Assembly: GCA_022592445.1 (NCBI GenBank)
Contig: JABYQR010000049.1
Location: 124,001-188,000, forward strand
From: Cytidiella melzeri
Taxonomy: Eukaryota > Basidiomycota > Agaricomycetes > Polyporales > Irpicaceae
DNA: 64,000 nucleotides
Direction of reading: 5' to 3'
Shown here: positions 11,084 through 22,700 of the stretch, piece after piece
Position numbering within the stretch: the first letter of the stretch is position 1
Layout of the letters: every line of letters begins with the position of its first letter
Translations under genes and position numbers: made by a program
Notes under the pieces: model-generated
Told to the model about the DNA's origin: nothing
What the model saw: only the letters and a program-made list of their open reading frames with translations
Database searches by the model: none

Positions 11084-11539
11084 TGTGTATCACATGATAT
11101 AACTCTCTGGAACCTTGTGGAACTTGCTGGAACTATGATGTCATAGTATAGAACATTCCATTAGATGATGTCATAGTTCATAGAACCTTCTGGAAAAGTC
11201 TAGCCTTGTCTTAGAACAAGCTAGAACAAGTCTAGCCTTGGAGCTGGGTCATGGGGTCAGGTCATGGGGACAATTGCTATTGGTTGATTATTGAAGTGGC
11301 ACCACTAGGGCATAGGGCATGCTTAGTAAGGTAGATTACTTCGCTTACTCATGTAGGTATTAGGGGTCTTAAGGTAGTACCTGGGGTCCTCCCCTTCATG
11401 TATATATAGAGGCACTCCTGAGGGCATATCCCCTCAGTCTTATCCACTCTGTTGAACCAGGACTACTCAGTACCCATCAGTACTTCGCTCACCACCACTC
11501 TTACTCTCTATCTCACCACATCCCCCTCAAGTTAACCAA
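11084..11539 (+). repeat. Candidate solo LTR or other promoter-bearing insertion
   Basis: A 456-bp segment starting TGTGTATCACATG is flanked by the 6-bp direct repeat CTTATC (11078-11083 and 11540-11545), like a target-site duplication. Inside are a TATA box (TATATATA, about 11400), a pyrimidine-rich stretch suited to a transcript start, and heat-shock-type GAA/TTC arrays. The 3' end is not a clean CA, so the boundaries are provisional. No internal coding region accompanies it. Confidence 0.4.
11110..11195 (+). promoter_or_regulatory. Cluster of heat-shock-element-like GAA/TTC units
   Basis: GAACCTTCTGGAA at 11183-11195 is a perfect three-unit element (GAA-2-TTC-2-GAA). GAACATTC lies at 11151-11158. 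Three GAA units spaced exactly 10 bp apart (11110, 11120, 11130) resemble a gapped element. The cluster lies roughly 200-290 bp upstream of the TATA box near 11400. HSF1 binding is inferred from the consensus only. Confidence 0.5.
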
Positions 11540-11565
11540 CTTATCTGGTGAGTGTAGCATTACTG

Positions 11566-11856
11566 TTACACCACCTGCGTATTCCTTCCATCTCGAAGGG
11601 GGGGAGGGGGCGAGTCTTGCGGCTTTCTGGTCTCCGTAGCCCTCCTGTTTGTCACCTTCCCTCTTTCAACGTCTTCACCTCCCTTCCCTGGGTTCGTGGG
11701 CGAGTTGCTCTCTGGTGTTGGGAAGGATGGAGATGTTACGACTGTGGTATATGTTGTGTGAGTGGTGACATAGACCTCTGTCGATCTATGAATGTCAGAA
11801 GAGTTGATTCTCAACTCCTTTGTTTGACTCTTTCCAGAGAGTCGTTTGTGAGGCAT
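11566..11856 (-). CDS. Possible N-terminal ORF fragment (96 residues)
   Basis: An ATG-started minus-strand frame (MPHKRLSGKSQTKEL...) is Thr/Ser/Pro rich and ends just beside the candidate LTR insertion. No family is recognised. It may be the start of a transposon ORF interrupted by that insertion, or chance. Confidence 0.2.
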   Translation of the reverse strand: MPHKRLSGKSQTKELRINSSDIHRSTEVYVTTHTTYTTVVTSPSFPTPESNSPTNPGKGGEDVERGKVTNRRATETRKPQDSPPPPLRDGRNTQVV

Positions 11857-11997
11857 TATGGGGGTTTGTATGGTTTCCTCCTTCGTTGGTCTTGGTTACT
11901 GACCGCTTATATTTCTTCCTTTAGGCGTCTGCAGAGCAGTTACGCGAGTATTTCTGATGTCAGATTTGTACGTAATTTAGCCAGGGATGTAGGCTAG

Positions 11998-13241
11998 GAT
12001 ATATGGAGTGTGAGGGGTTTCGTTGCTTATGTGGGTTGGAGAGGCATATGGTTGTGGTTTATGTCTCACGTTGGCTCTTTTATATGCTCATGCATTTTTA
12101 TTGAGGTTCTATTCGGGTCTTAGGATTGTTCTTTAGAGTTGCTTCTACTGTTCGCTCTCATTCCCAGATTTTGTTGAGGTTCCATTCCTAGCTTCTTTCG
12201 TCTGTTCCTTTTCGTAGCACCCTGTTGTCTACCGGCGCTTATTTGTATTGTCCTCGTCGTTGTTAGCGTCGTCAGCGATGGAGGTGGCTACTTCCCACTT
12301 TTCCTTGGATCGAGTCCAAAGTTCTCTACATTTATACTTTCCTTTCTGTTGCTATTTAGGGTTTTATTTCCTTTTCACTCTTCTCTTCTGGTCATCTTTT
12401 CTGTGTGTGTTTTCTATGAGTGTCGGGGTGGCCCTTCCTCGATGGGTGTGTGGTTGCCGACAATGCTCGCATCTCTTACTCCTGTGCATTTCTGTTAGTG
12501 TACCTTGGCTGCTAGTTATTTTGCTATTTCCCCGTTCTATAGATACGTGATCCACAGCATGCCGTGACGTGTCGTTCCCTTAGTGAGGGATTCCACTTTC
12601 TGCAGCTCTTTTTCCATCGGGAGGAACCCTAGTGTATTTTGTACACTTCATAGTCATTACTATGTATTGTCAGAAGGTCATCCTGACGAAAGAAACCCCT
12701 AGGGGATCTTTCCGGGTGTGTTGCCACTTTTTGGTGGTGGTGGTTCCTCCCAGACAGCCGCCTCGCATTCTGTTTCTTGAGGTCATCCAGCTCTCGCCCG
12801 TCGCTTTGAACCTCGGCGTGTACCACCCATGCCTTCGAAAGTATGAGGATATTGAGATATATATGAGTGCTTGGGCACAAACCTTTTTGCTTGCGTGTAC
12901 AGCAAGTGCGGTCTTCATCTCATCAGCTCCTCTCTGTATTGCAGTAGAGGGCATGCTTGGTATCGACTACAATAAATGGGATAAACGCAAAGCTTACCTG
13001 CTGGACATTCTGCAGCGAGGTCATAGCAGCATGAATGCACAACTGTCGATGAGCAGCTCGCGATGGCAACGGCCGCGCAAGAATTTGGGATGTTGAGGAG
13101 TTTGTTTGGATCGGGAGCTGTTGCCAAACAAACCGGAGCGGCCGGCGGTGACGCGTGACGACTGCCTAGTAAGTACTGCCAAACGAGGAACCACCTCACT
13201 GCTCAGGCTTGTACTGTACTTGGACTCTAAATCGTCCTCCC
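11998..13241. other. No gene recognised; end of transposon block and SEC24 upstream region
   Basis: To about 12,600 the sequence keeps the composition of the transposon block (A/G-rich on the minus strand) with only short ORFs. One minus-strand piece near 12,364-12,555 has a Cys/His-rich stretch (CEHCRQPHTHRG) but many stops around it. From about 12,630 the composition changes to that of the SEC24 neighbourhood. Nothing further is supportable. Confidence 0.5.
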
Positions 13242-16200
13242 ATGTATGCTCACAGCACATCGGCTCATATTCCACAACCTCCACACAGCGCGGGATTAGC
13301 GTACAAAGGCCCGTACAACGTTGTTGACTGTCTCCACGATGACCTATTGACTAGAGCCACGTTAGGCTTGCGCGCTGCTATCGACCCGCACCAAATACCT
13401 TCACCGATTGAGGTAGTCGAGGCGGACCGCGAAACATGGGAGGGAAAGATGTATATGACCTTGCCGGGGAGTCATGTACCGCTTTCTACAACCGACTACG
13501 TCGCGTTTGATCAAGGTGCGGCACAGCTCATTTCGGGCAATACACAACCTTACCAATCACAGGGAACTCGACACCAAAGTTCATTCGCGTCTCGACGTGG
13601 AATCTCCCAAGCAGTTCTCGTCTTGCTTCCGAGTGCGGAATCCCGATTGCAGCAGTGATACATCCCTTCGCCGACCTTGATCCTCGTGAGGACACTGTGC
13701 CTCTGGTGGACACAGGTTCAGTTGGACCTGCTCGGTGCGTCAAGTGTAGAGCGTATGTAAATCCATGGTGCACATGGATATCTGGAGGTGCAAAATGGGC
13801 ATGCAATTTATGCCAACATGAGAACGAAGGTGCGATACTCCAACTTTCTCATGTTGCCACAGAAGTTAAGGTGTCCTCTAGTTGCATCAGAGTACTTCTG
13901 TAACCTTGACGCAAATCTTATGAGACTAGACCATCTGCAACGACCCGAACTGAACAAGGGTACCGTCGACTTTGTGGTCCCAGAAGAATATTGGGCGTCG
14001 CACCCCCCGCCAAGAATAAAACCCATGTATCAGCCTATCGCTTCTCTACCGCAGGCTGAGAAACGGAACCCCCAGACCATGGACTATGTTTTCGTGATAG
14101 ACGTTAGTGTTGATGCGCTCAGTTCAGGATTCACTGAGCAAGCAAGCCGTTCTCTAATCCGGATGCTCTACGGCGACGAGACAGGAGAAACATTCATACC
14201 ACCGTGTATACCTCCTCAAAGTCGAATATGTATAATGACGTTTGATTCCACGGTGCATTTCTACGATATCTCGGTACGTTGCGTCGTCAGATCCTCCTTT
14301 CTCGCTCATTCTAAATCGATGCTGGTTTTCGAACTGACCTAACAGCCACATCTAGAGCGAGCCAGCATGTTTGTTGTAGCGGACGTTGAAGACATGTTTG
14401 TACCCTTGTCAAACGGTCTGTTCGTATACCCGGCAGGTTCACAGTGAGTATTGCACTTGAGGTATAAGCAGGGTACTCACAAATGTCTAGGACCGTTATT
14501 CAAAACCTCCTGACAACGCTGCCTGTGCAGCACGCTGAGACTGCTGCTTATGACTCTGCTCTATGTGCGGCTATTATAGGTAGTATGGGAGCGCTGGTAA
14601 CTCTTTTCTCCTCATTACCTCAGTCATGTCTCATGCTATATTAGGTAGGACGGGGAGGACAGGTGGTTGTTTTTGCAGCGACACTACCAACGATCAATCC
14701 CGGAGCCTTAAAACCAAGAGACGATGAGTCTTTGTTCTACGATACTGAAAAAGAGTTGCAGCTGTACCAGCCGCGCAACGAAACCTGGGATGAGATTGGC
14801 CAGCAGTGTGCAGAAGAAGGCATTGGGGTGAGCATGTTCCTCGGCATGAACAAACCCATTGACATTGCAACCGTCGGTAAGAAGGCTGTGCTGTTTCCCT
14901 GTCCCCCTCCGGTGCTGAATCTGGAGCGCAGGACGCGTGGCTTCGGCAAGCGGTGGTGAACTGTTCTTCCATCCACGCTTTAGTCCCAAGAAGGATAATC
15001 GTGCCCTCGAGTCACAACTGCGGAGGCTCTTGACGCGTGTGACGGTATACAACTGTTCATTGCGGGTACGCTGCTCGTCAGGTACATTCCCCGACCTTTC
15101 GGGATTCACCTCGCTGAAGCAATTGTCTCGGCAGGCCTACGTGTATCCCAGCAATACGGCAACTTTTACGAAAATTCCGCAAGTGATCTACAGTTTGGCA
15201 CTCTAGATGCGGACAAAGGGATATGTGTGACTCTGAGTCATAGACATACGCTAGACGAAAGACAGTATGCGTTTCTGCAGTCTGCGGTGCTGTACACGAC
15301 TGTGGACGGACAGCGCCGGGTCAGGACGTGTAACCTAGCTTTGCAGGTGGTAACGTTGGCTGGGAATGTTTTCCGATTTGCGGATTTGGATACCACGGTG
15401 TCGCATATGCTGCGTGAAGGTTCGTGGTGAGTAATACGTTTCCGGCGTGTGCTAATTGCGTGGGCAGCTATATCGAAAATGACAAGTCAGAAGATTGCGT
15501 ACATACAGGAGGAGCTGACTGAGAAGTGCTCGGCTATTTTGCTTGGCTATCGCAGGAATTGTGCTGCTGCGACAGCGCCGTCTCAGGTAAAGTGACATTT
15601 TGCACTTCAAATCGATCTCATCCTATCCGCTAGTTAGTCATCCCGGAAGCTTTCAGGGCTTTGCCAGTGTTTACGCTGGCTATGATGAAAAGCAAACCGC
15701 TGAAAGGTACTATTCTCTCCGGGATTTTACTACACCTGGCTCTGAAAAATCATGGCAGCGCGTAACGTCTCGTCGGACGTCCGAAATTACTGGGTACACA
15801 AATTCATGGGCATGGGTGTTCAGAGTATTATGCACCATTTATACCCACGGCTACTTGCGCTTCATGACCTAGACGACCAGATCGCTTTGCCGAAACCTGA
15901 CTTTGCAGAAATTGAACTGCCATCGTTGATGCGCAACAGCCATCTGTTCATGACTGGGAACGGTGTCTACCTTATAGGCAAGTTAATTGACATCTTGTGG
16001 GCTGTCGCGCTAATTAAGTCGACGCAGACAATGAAGAGATGGAGATTCTGTGGATCGGGCAGAGTGTCTCGCCACAGATCTTGACAGACCTTCTCGGTGT
16101 AGACGACGTGTCTGCCGTGGATCGGGACATGGTGCGTTGTGTTTGCTCAAGTTTGAATTTGTACTGAATTGTTGCACTAGACGGCACTGCCTCTTCTGGC

Positions 16201-16411
16201 AACGACCTTGTCGGCGCAAGTCCATAATATTCTGGCTAGTCGTCTCGCGCGTCGTGGGCGGGAGCCGAAGTTTGCGATTGCTCGGCAGAACTTGGACGGC
16301 CTTGAGGTCGAGTTCAGTGATATGCTAGTGGAAGATCAGAACAATGGGGCCCTGTCTTATCTCGATTGTATGTCGCAGCGCGCTTTCTTGCATATGGTTG
16401 ACAAAAACTGA
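13242..16411 (+). CDS. SEC24: SEC24, COPII coat cargo-adaptor subunit
   Basis: Sec24 pairs with Sec23 on ER exit sites and selects cargo for COPII vesicles. The start is placed at 13242, giving [18 protein letters not shown], because the Pro/His-rich start and the next block ([17 protein letters not shown]) fit a Sec24 N-terminus. Introns include 13313-13354, 13516-13562 and 13830-13881. Domains in order: four-Cys zinc finger (CVKC...CNLC, about 13735-13825); Sec23/24 trunk ([46 protein letters not shown]); beta-sandwich ([32 protein letters not shown]); helical region ([29 protein letters not shown]); gelsolin-like end ([28 protein letters not shown]). It ends LHMVDKN. A distal intron removes an apparent stop near 15,740. 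Exon borders in the second half are approximate. Confidence 0.93.
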
Positions 16412-17311
16412 TTGGTTACTAAGACCTTTGCATTGTGCACAAGCAGATTAGCACTGTGGTGTGTGATCTACGTGCTTAATATTGACGGCGCCTTGCTCAA
16501 CGACGGGTCATAGCTTACAACAGGAGCGTCGTTGTCTAGCTCGTCTAGCTTCAGAGGTTCGATTTGGTGACCGTTGCAAGAGCTTGCCCGTCGCAGACGA
16601 GTCATGTCAGCTGGCAACCAATCAACGTATATGTATGCCAAATCATCTCAGTACGCAGCTCCTTTGCTGCTTAATAGGAGTTTCTTGTCTTGAATAGGGC
16701 AAACGCATTACCGGCCTACACGTTGGCAGACGTGCGTGCGTATGCTGCCTGGTTACACACCACATTGAGGTGCCGGTGAAGCGCAACTGCCGATCGCCGA
16801 TCGGGATACATGCCCAGCCATAACCACTCCGGATTTTCTCAGTACCCGCGGGTAATATCGACTCGCTCGTAGTCCAGCTTGGGAGTCGCGACTCCTAGTC
16901 GGCTCAATCATGTTACTTGCGTCATAGAGACATTCACAAAGTGCTCAAGTTTGACCTACCATTCTCAGTCAACTCAACTGTCTCTCGTCTCACTGCTGAC
17001 ACACCTTGCTGTGACCTGCCCACCATGTTACGACACTCGTTCCTAAACAAGCACACACTCCTTTGCTCTTCTCAGTAGTTCCCGCATTCCTATTGGACAT
17101 CGTCTGAGTCTCCTTCGTAGTATATATACCCCACCTCTTTCAACGTCGCTTGGCTCCATCTCTCGCCCCGACGTTGAAGGTACGCCTACGAACATTCCAC
17201 GACCATCTACTTGTAACTGATATTTTGCCCCGACGTTGCAGCGATCCAAATCTCGTGCTCGTTTCGTCGTTCTCAGTCTCCCGCCCATCGAATCCACACT
17301 TTCACACTATC
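16412..17311. promoter_or_regulatory. Intergenic region and promoter of the aldo/keto reductase
   Basis: There is no gene. A perfect 14-bp palindrome GGAGTCGCGACTCC lies at 16882-16895. A TATA box (TATATATA, 17121-17128) sits about 185 bp before the ATG. Around it CAACGTCG and its reverse complement CGACGTTG occur three times (near 17140, 17168 and 17230), two of them as GCCCCGACGTTG. These are candidate factor sites. No factor is assigned. Confidence 0.5.
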
Positions 17312-18716
17312 ATGAGCAACTTCTGGGCACCCCCTCCTCCGGCTCCGACAAAGCTTGGTCGCCACCGTCAACTTTCCCCTCTAGCCGGCGTTCACGTTTC
17401 TCCTATCCAGCTCGGCGCCATGAGCATTGGCGATAAATGGGGCCCGGGTGGCATGGGCGAAATGACTAAAGAGGACAGCTTCAAGCTGCTCGATGCATTC
17501 TACGAGGCAGGAGGAAATTTCATCGATACCGCGAACAACTAGTGAGCACGCGCGCCTCTGTTACACCGCCGCACGAATATTGATCCCTGTGTAGTCAGGA
17601 TGAAACGTCTGAGATGTTCATAGGCGAATGGATGGAGAAGCGAGGCATTCGTGACCAAATGGTCGTTGCCACCAAGGTCAGTCCATTTTTGAGGATCTTG
17701 ATGAGGCTTATCGGCATCATAGTATACAACCAATTATAAACGAGGCGAAAGTCTCCCGCAGAAGACTTCTTTTACTGGAAACAACACGAAGTCAATGCAC
17801 ATTTCGGTCGAACGCTCTTTGGAAAAGCTCCGCACCAGCTACATCGATATCCTCTATCTTCATTGGTGGGATTACACTACCAGCGTTGAGGAGGTCATGA
17901 ACAGCTTGCATAACCTTGTCGTCCAGGGCAAGGTCCTTTACCTTGGCGTGTCGGACACGCCTGCGTGGGTCGTTTCGAAGGCTAATACGTACGCGAAAAT
18001 GGCCGGTAAGACGCCGTTCGTGATCTACCAGGGTGCTTGGAATATCATGCTGCGCGATTTGGAGCGAGACATAATTCCCATGTGTCTCAACGAGGGTGAG
18101 TTGTGGCGAGGCATTGAGAAGGTTGATTTGATTTGAATCTACTGCATGAGGTCTCGCGCTGGCTCCTTGGAACGTGCTCGCATCTGGAAAGCTTCGCACT
18201 GACGCCGAGGAGGAGAAACGCCGCGAAAGCGGAGAGAAAGGACGCCAGCTGTCCGGGTCATGGGAGCGTAACGAGCAAGAGCGCAAAGTTAGTCAGGCTC
18301 TCGAGAAGGTGGCATCGGAAATTGGAGCCAAGAGCATTACTGCCAGTGCGTATAAGCAACCTCTATCACTCCTTGATCTCTCATATCGTCTTTGCAGTCG
18401 CTATTGCATATATCATGCAGAAGGTTCCTTACGTCTTCCCTATCGTCGGTGGTCGTAAGGTTGAACATCTTTACGCTAATCTCGAGGCCCTCGACATTTC
18501 TCTTAACGAGGAGCAAGTCAAGTACCTCGAAAGCGTCGTGCCGTTCGAGAAAGGGTTCCCATACAGCTTCTTCGTAAGTTTTGGGTATACTGCTCTGAGG
18601 CATGAACTAAATTGTGTACCTAGGGCGATGGATCCGACTACAACAGACTCTTCAAATCTGCAGGACACTTCGAGATGTGGCCCCGCGCTAAAGCGATTCG
18701 CCCGCAGCAGACATGA
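17312..18716 (+). CDS. Aldo/keto reductase, aryl-alcohol dehydrogenase type
   Basis: This is an NADPH-dependent cytosolic reductase of the fungal AAD group, which interconverts aromatic aldehydes and alcohols; lignin-degrading fungi carry many. Exons 17312-17541, 17595-17676, 17723-18095, 18151-18345, 18398-18573 and 18624-18716 join to 382 residues with no leftover base. The catalytic set is visible: Asp in FIDTANNYQDE, Tyr rebuilt exactly across intron 1, Lys in VVATK and His in [10 protein letters not shown]. Further landmarks are [44 protein letters not shown] and the cofactor-binding [16 protein letters not shown]. The 382-residue length is close to the family norm of about 385. The precise substrate cannot be read from sequence. 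Confidence 0.95.
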
Positions 18717-19704
18717 GGCTGACGCTGAGTGTGGAGAATTGCTGTACAGGTGTCCTGTTCGTGGAATTGAATGAGTGATGAATACAAGCTGCCAATATGT
18801 GCCAATTCACACAAACATCAGTGAATCTGTCAGAGATCTTATATCTTGGGAATCCCTCCATCGACAAGTGAGAGATCGTTCTACGCAGTGCAGAGAAATG
18901 TATGTACATGCTCAGTAAACGACTTGAGATATACTCAAAATAGAGTAAGTCAAGCGCTAAATTGAGATAAATAGTTATGTACTTCGAATTCTGCGCCGAT
19001 AATGATACATACTATGGGTGATGGGGTGTTCGAAGAACCTGGTTTTTCCAAACACTGCTACTTTAAATACGTCCGCACCTCCAAATATTCAAAGTATATG
19101 ATGACATACCAAGGACTGCTAATGAATGATTTCGGTCTATTGTTACTATGAGATGTGTAGCCATTAGAGACGAAGCAGTAGGTTTTTGTACTTTACTCAG
19201 GCTGATGGACAGAAATACCGGCTGTTGCATAATTTTGCTCTGTCTCGTGGAAGCATAATAGTAGAAGCTCCATAAAACCCTGTTCAAACAGCCCGATTGC
19301 TCTAAGACTTGCGTAGAGCAGCTTTCACGAACAATGTTGGGATGAGCGTGACTTTGGGACACAGCGGGAGTGACAGTTTGCCGCCCTGATGAGTCCGCTT
19401 GACCAATTGTGACATTTTCACGAATACCCCTTCACTCTAGTACCCCTCGCCGGCATCCTTCCATAGCTCGCTCTTCCTCACCAGAAGTCTTGAAATAAAT
19501 CTGACATACTAATCAAATGCACACGTACAAGTTGATTTACTATTTACTGGAATTGTCCCAGTGCTTGCTACGTAATTCTCTTAGCGCCTTAGTATTACAG
19601 TGGTCACACATGCGTGACGAGTGACATTCCCGTAGTCTGCGTGTTGTCGAGCGCCGTACGCTCATCGTTCAACTCTCAGGACGACGACATCGTCGTCCAA
19701 GACG
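18717..19704. other. Intergenic region, nothing recognised
   Basis: Only short, unconserved-looking frames occur on both strands. The last 100 bp before the next ATG are CG-rich with TGACGAGTGAC-type and GTCGTCC/ACGACG repeats, as in a promoter or 5' UTR. Confidence 0.6.
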
Positions 19705-22700
19705 ATGCCAACATTCTCTGACGGTGGCGACGGTCTCACTTTTTCAACAATGACTGGTCTATCATCTTATTCCTCATCTTCTGACGATGTGCGCTTTCAG
19801 CTTCAGACTCTTTTGGACACCAAAGAGAAGCAGCTACAGCAAGCAGGTACGCTCGGGCAGCAACTGCTTGCTCAGAGGATGGAGTTGGAGGAGCGAATAC
19901 GGATTCTGCAGGACATGGAACTTGAAGGTGGAGAAGGCGACGACGCGCGCGACAAGTATCGCGACCTTGTCGACACCATTAAGGCCTGGGACGCGGAGAA
20001 TGAGCAGTTGTCCAGCACGTTCGGAGCAAAGGTGCGTTTGAATAGTGCTGGTGAGCCTCGCACGAGCCTTTCTAATTACCACACTACTCCATCTATCCCT
20101 TTTTCTTCAGGTGAATGGGTCTCAGGCATTCCCTGCTGTTGAACTGTCTCGGACGGAGATCGAGCGTTCCGTTGAGCGGTCAAAGGTATCTGCGAGTGGC
20201 ACTACAGCGGCGCAATCCTCCCGACGCGCAAAGAACGCGGCTCATCGCGCGGATGATGTTGGTAAGTCTCATTGCAATTCTTCTGCCACGCTTCAATAGA
20301 TAACCACGCTACTTCGTCATCGCTAGAATTTGCGTTCGAGATCGGCAGCGGCCTCTTGACGGAAGTTCGCCGCTTGCAAAGCCTCCTTGCTGAGAGAGAC
20401 AAAGCGATCCAAGACATGAAGGAAGAGAAGGACGACCTCGATAAGACGGTGGAAAGCCTCCGCTCAGCTCTTCGTCAGCAGGAACAGTCAACCGACAAGT
20501 ACAAGGAGGAGAATTGGAACCTTGAGGTAACTCTCCAAGAACTTCGGGTACAGCTGGGAGACTCGCAAGGCACGGCTCAGCGACTGGAGGGAGAGCAGAA
20601 GCGACTTACCAAAATACTCACCACAACTCGTGAAGCCGTAGACCATCACAAGAATGAGGCTGAGCGCCACCAGAATGCTTTCGCGGAGCTGAAATCCAAG
20701 CACGAAGCTGACGTTGCTCAGGCTAGACGCCAAGCTGCCAGCCTTCAACGCGACAAGTCCGATCTTCAGCAGACTCTTGACTCGCTCAAGGCAGAGAACG
20801 CGAAGGCTAATAAGAGATTGCCTCGCTTCGGCTCCCCTCTTACTCCCAACGGCGCCAGTACTCCTGCTCTGAACACTCCTGCTGGTGAAGAAGATGACTT
20901 CTTTGGTACAAACGGCGCCTCCACTAATCGTAAGAAATTGGATACATCTGGATTATTCCCGGTTGATGGTTTCGAATACCCGGATTCCTCGCCTGAACAC
21001 TCTCCTTCGCGACCGTTCCTTGCGCCTAATCATCCCAATAACGAAATAGAGGCACTGCAGCAGAGGCTCGCTCATGCTCAGAGACAAATCAACACACTCA
21101 AAGGCTCCTTACAGAGGGAGAAGGAACTGCGCATCGAGTACAAACGCAAACTCGATGTTGGGCTGGGTGAGGATGACGATGACGAAGAGGATGATGCAGC
21201 AGAAGCTCAGCAAGACGTTGACGAAGTCAAACCCAGGGCTCGTTTGACACCGTTCCGTGTTGGCAAGGTTGTGCGTGGTGGCAGGGGCAGGGGAAGAGGA
21301 AGAGGGGGTATGACACTTATACAGAGGTTGCAAGCGCACAGCCCAGGCTCCGAGTTTGCAGATGACGATGATCTTCGTGCACTCCCGGAAAGCTCCCCTC
21401 CTCCTCCTGTGCCGTCCATGCCATCTGCATTCAAAAGCGATGAAGCCAATGTTGCGTTTGATGAGGAGGAAGACGCGCCTGCAGATAATGACCTTCAGCA
21501 ATCGCCTTCTCCTGCTCCGCCTTCCAACAGGACCAGCGTTGATGGCATGGACCCAGCTTTTGCCAACATTTTACGTCGTTCGACCTCTGGCCGGACAATC
21601 GCCCATGGGGTTAGTCCTTTGCGCCACTCCGTTTTCGCAAGAGCATCCCGAGGCAAGTCCCTCTCTAGACGTTCAAGAGGCGGTGCCGCCTTCCAAGAGG
21701 CACGCCCTCCATCATTCGCAGGCGAGCCTGAAGCTCTCGCCAGTGAACTCGGTGAATTTGGCTTCAGCACGCTGGAAGACACGTTCGAACTTCCGGAGTC
21801 GACGAAGGAGACTGTAGAGATCGCATGCCAAACTGAGGAGGGACAGCTGTTACCCCAAGTGGTTATTCAGTCTCCTTCCGGGCCTCTCGTTGCAGAACGT
21901 GAGCCCGTTATTTCATCACGGCCGACAGTGTCGGAAATTGGTATACAGGCGGAACCTGGATTGGAACCTGTACCAGTGCGAGGCGAAGTTTCATCTCAGA
22001 CAGACCCAGAGCACACCGTCGAGCTTATGGAGGCTGCTATCCAACACTCCGATTTTGCTCCGCAGAGGGAGTTCGTGTCTACTGGGAGTGTCACTGATCC
22101 TTTCCCCGAACCTGAGCCAGCAACCGCAACTGTTTCCCAGCCTGAACCTCAGTTTGTGGCTGTTACTGCTCTCGTCGATGCAGACTCGCAGACTGTGGAC
22201 ATTGCTACACCAAGACGCGACGCAGATGCCCAGACTCTCAAGGTGGAAGTTGCTGAGACTGCCGAAATGCAGACACAGACATCATTCGCACCTGTTTTGG
22301 AAACGCCGGTGCAGGCCGTCCAGATTGACGTTCCAGTGTCGGCTACCGCCACTTTGCGCACTTTCGGGGACTCGGTTGCTGACGCATATGTGGGCGGTTC
22401 GAACGAGGACTCCACAATCACCATTCGTCCAACGGCCGGTGTCACAGTGCCCAATCTCGAGGGGGACGACGGGACGAGGACAGAGACGGCCTCTGTGGTC
22501 GAGACGGACATGGACGACTTTGTCGACGCAAGGCAAAGCCTATCACTTGCCACACCGACGGAATCTATGGAAGATTACCACTCCATCATGACAGTCACAG
22601 ACAATGAATTTTCTTCGGATAGCGACGCTGAGAGCATCAAGGCTTCTGCTTTCTCTAGCCGTCATGCGCTCGTGGCTCCTACCGTCAAATCGCAGGGCGC

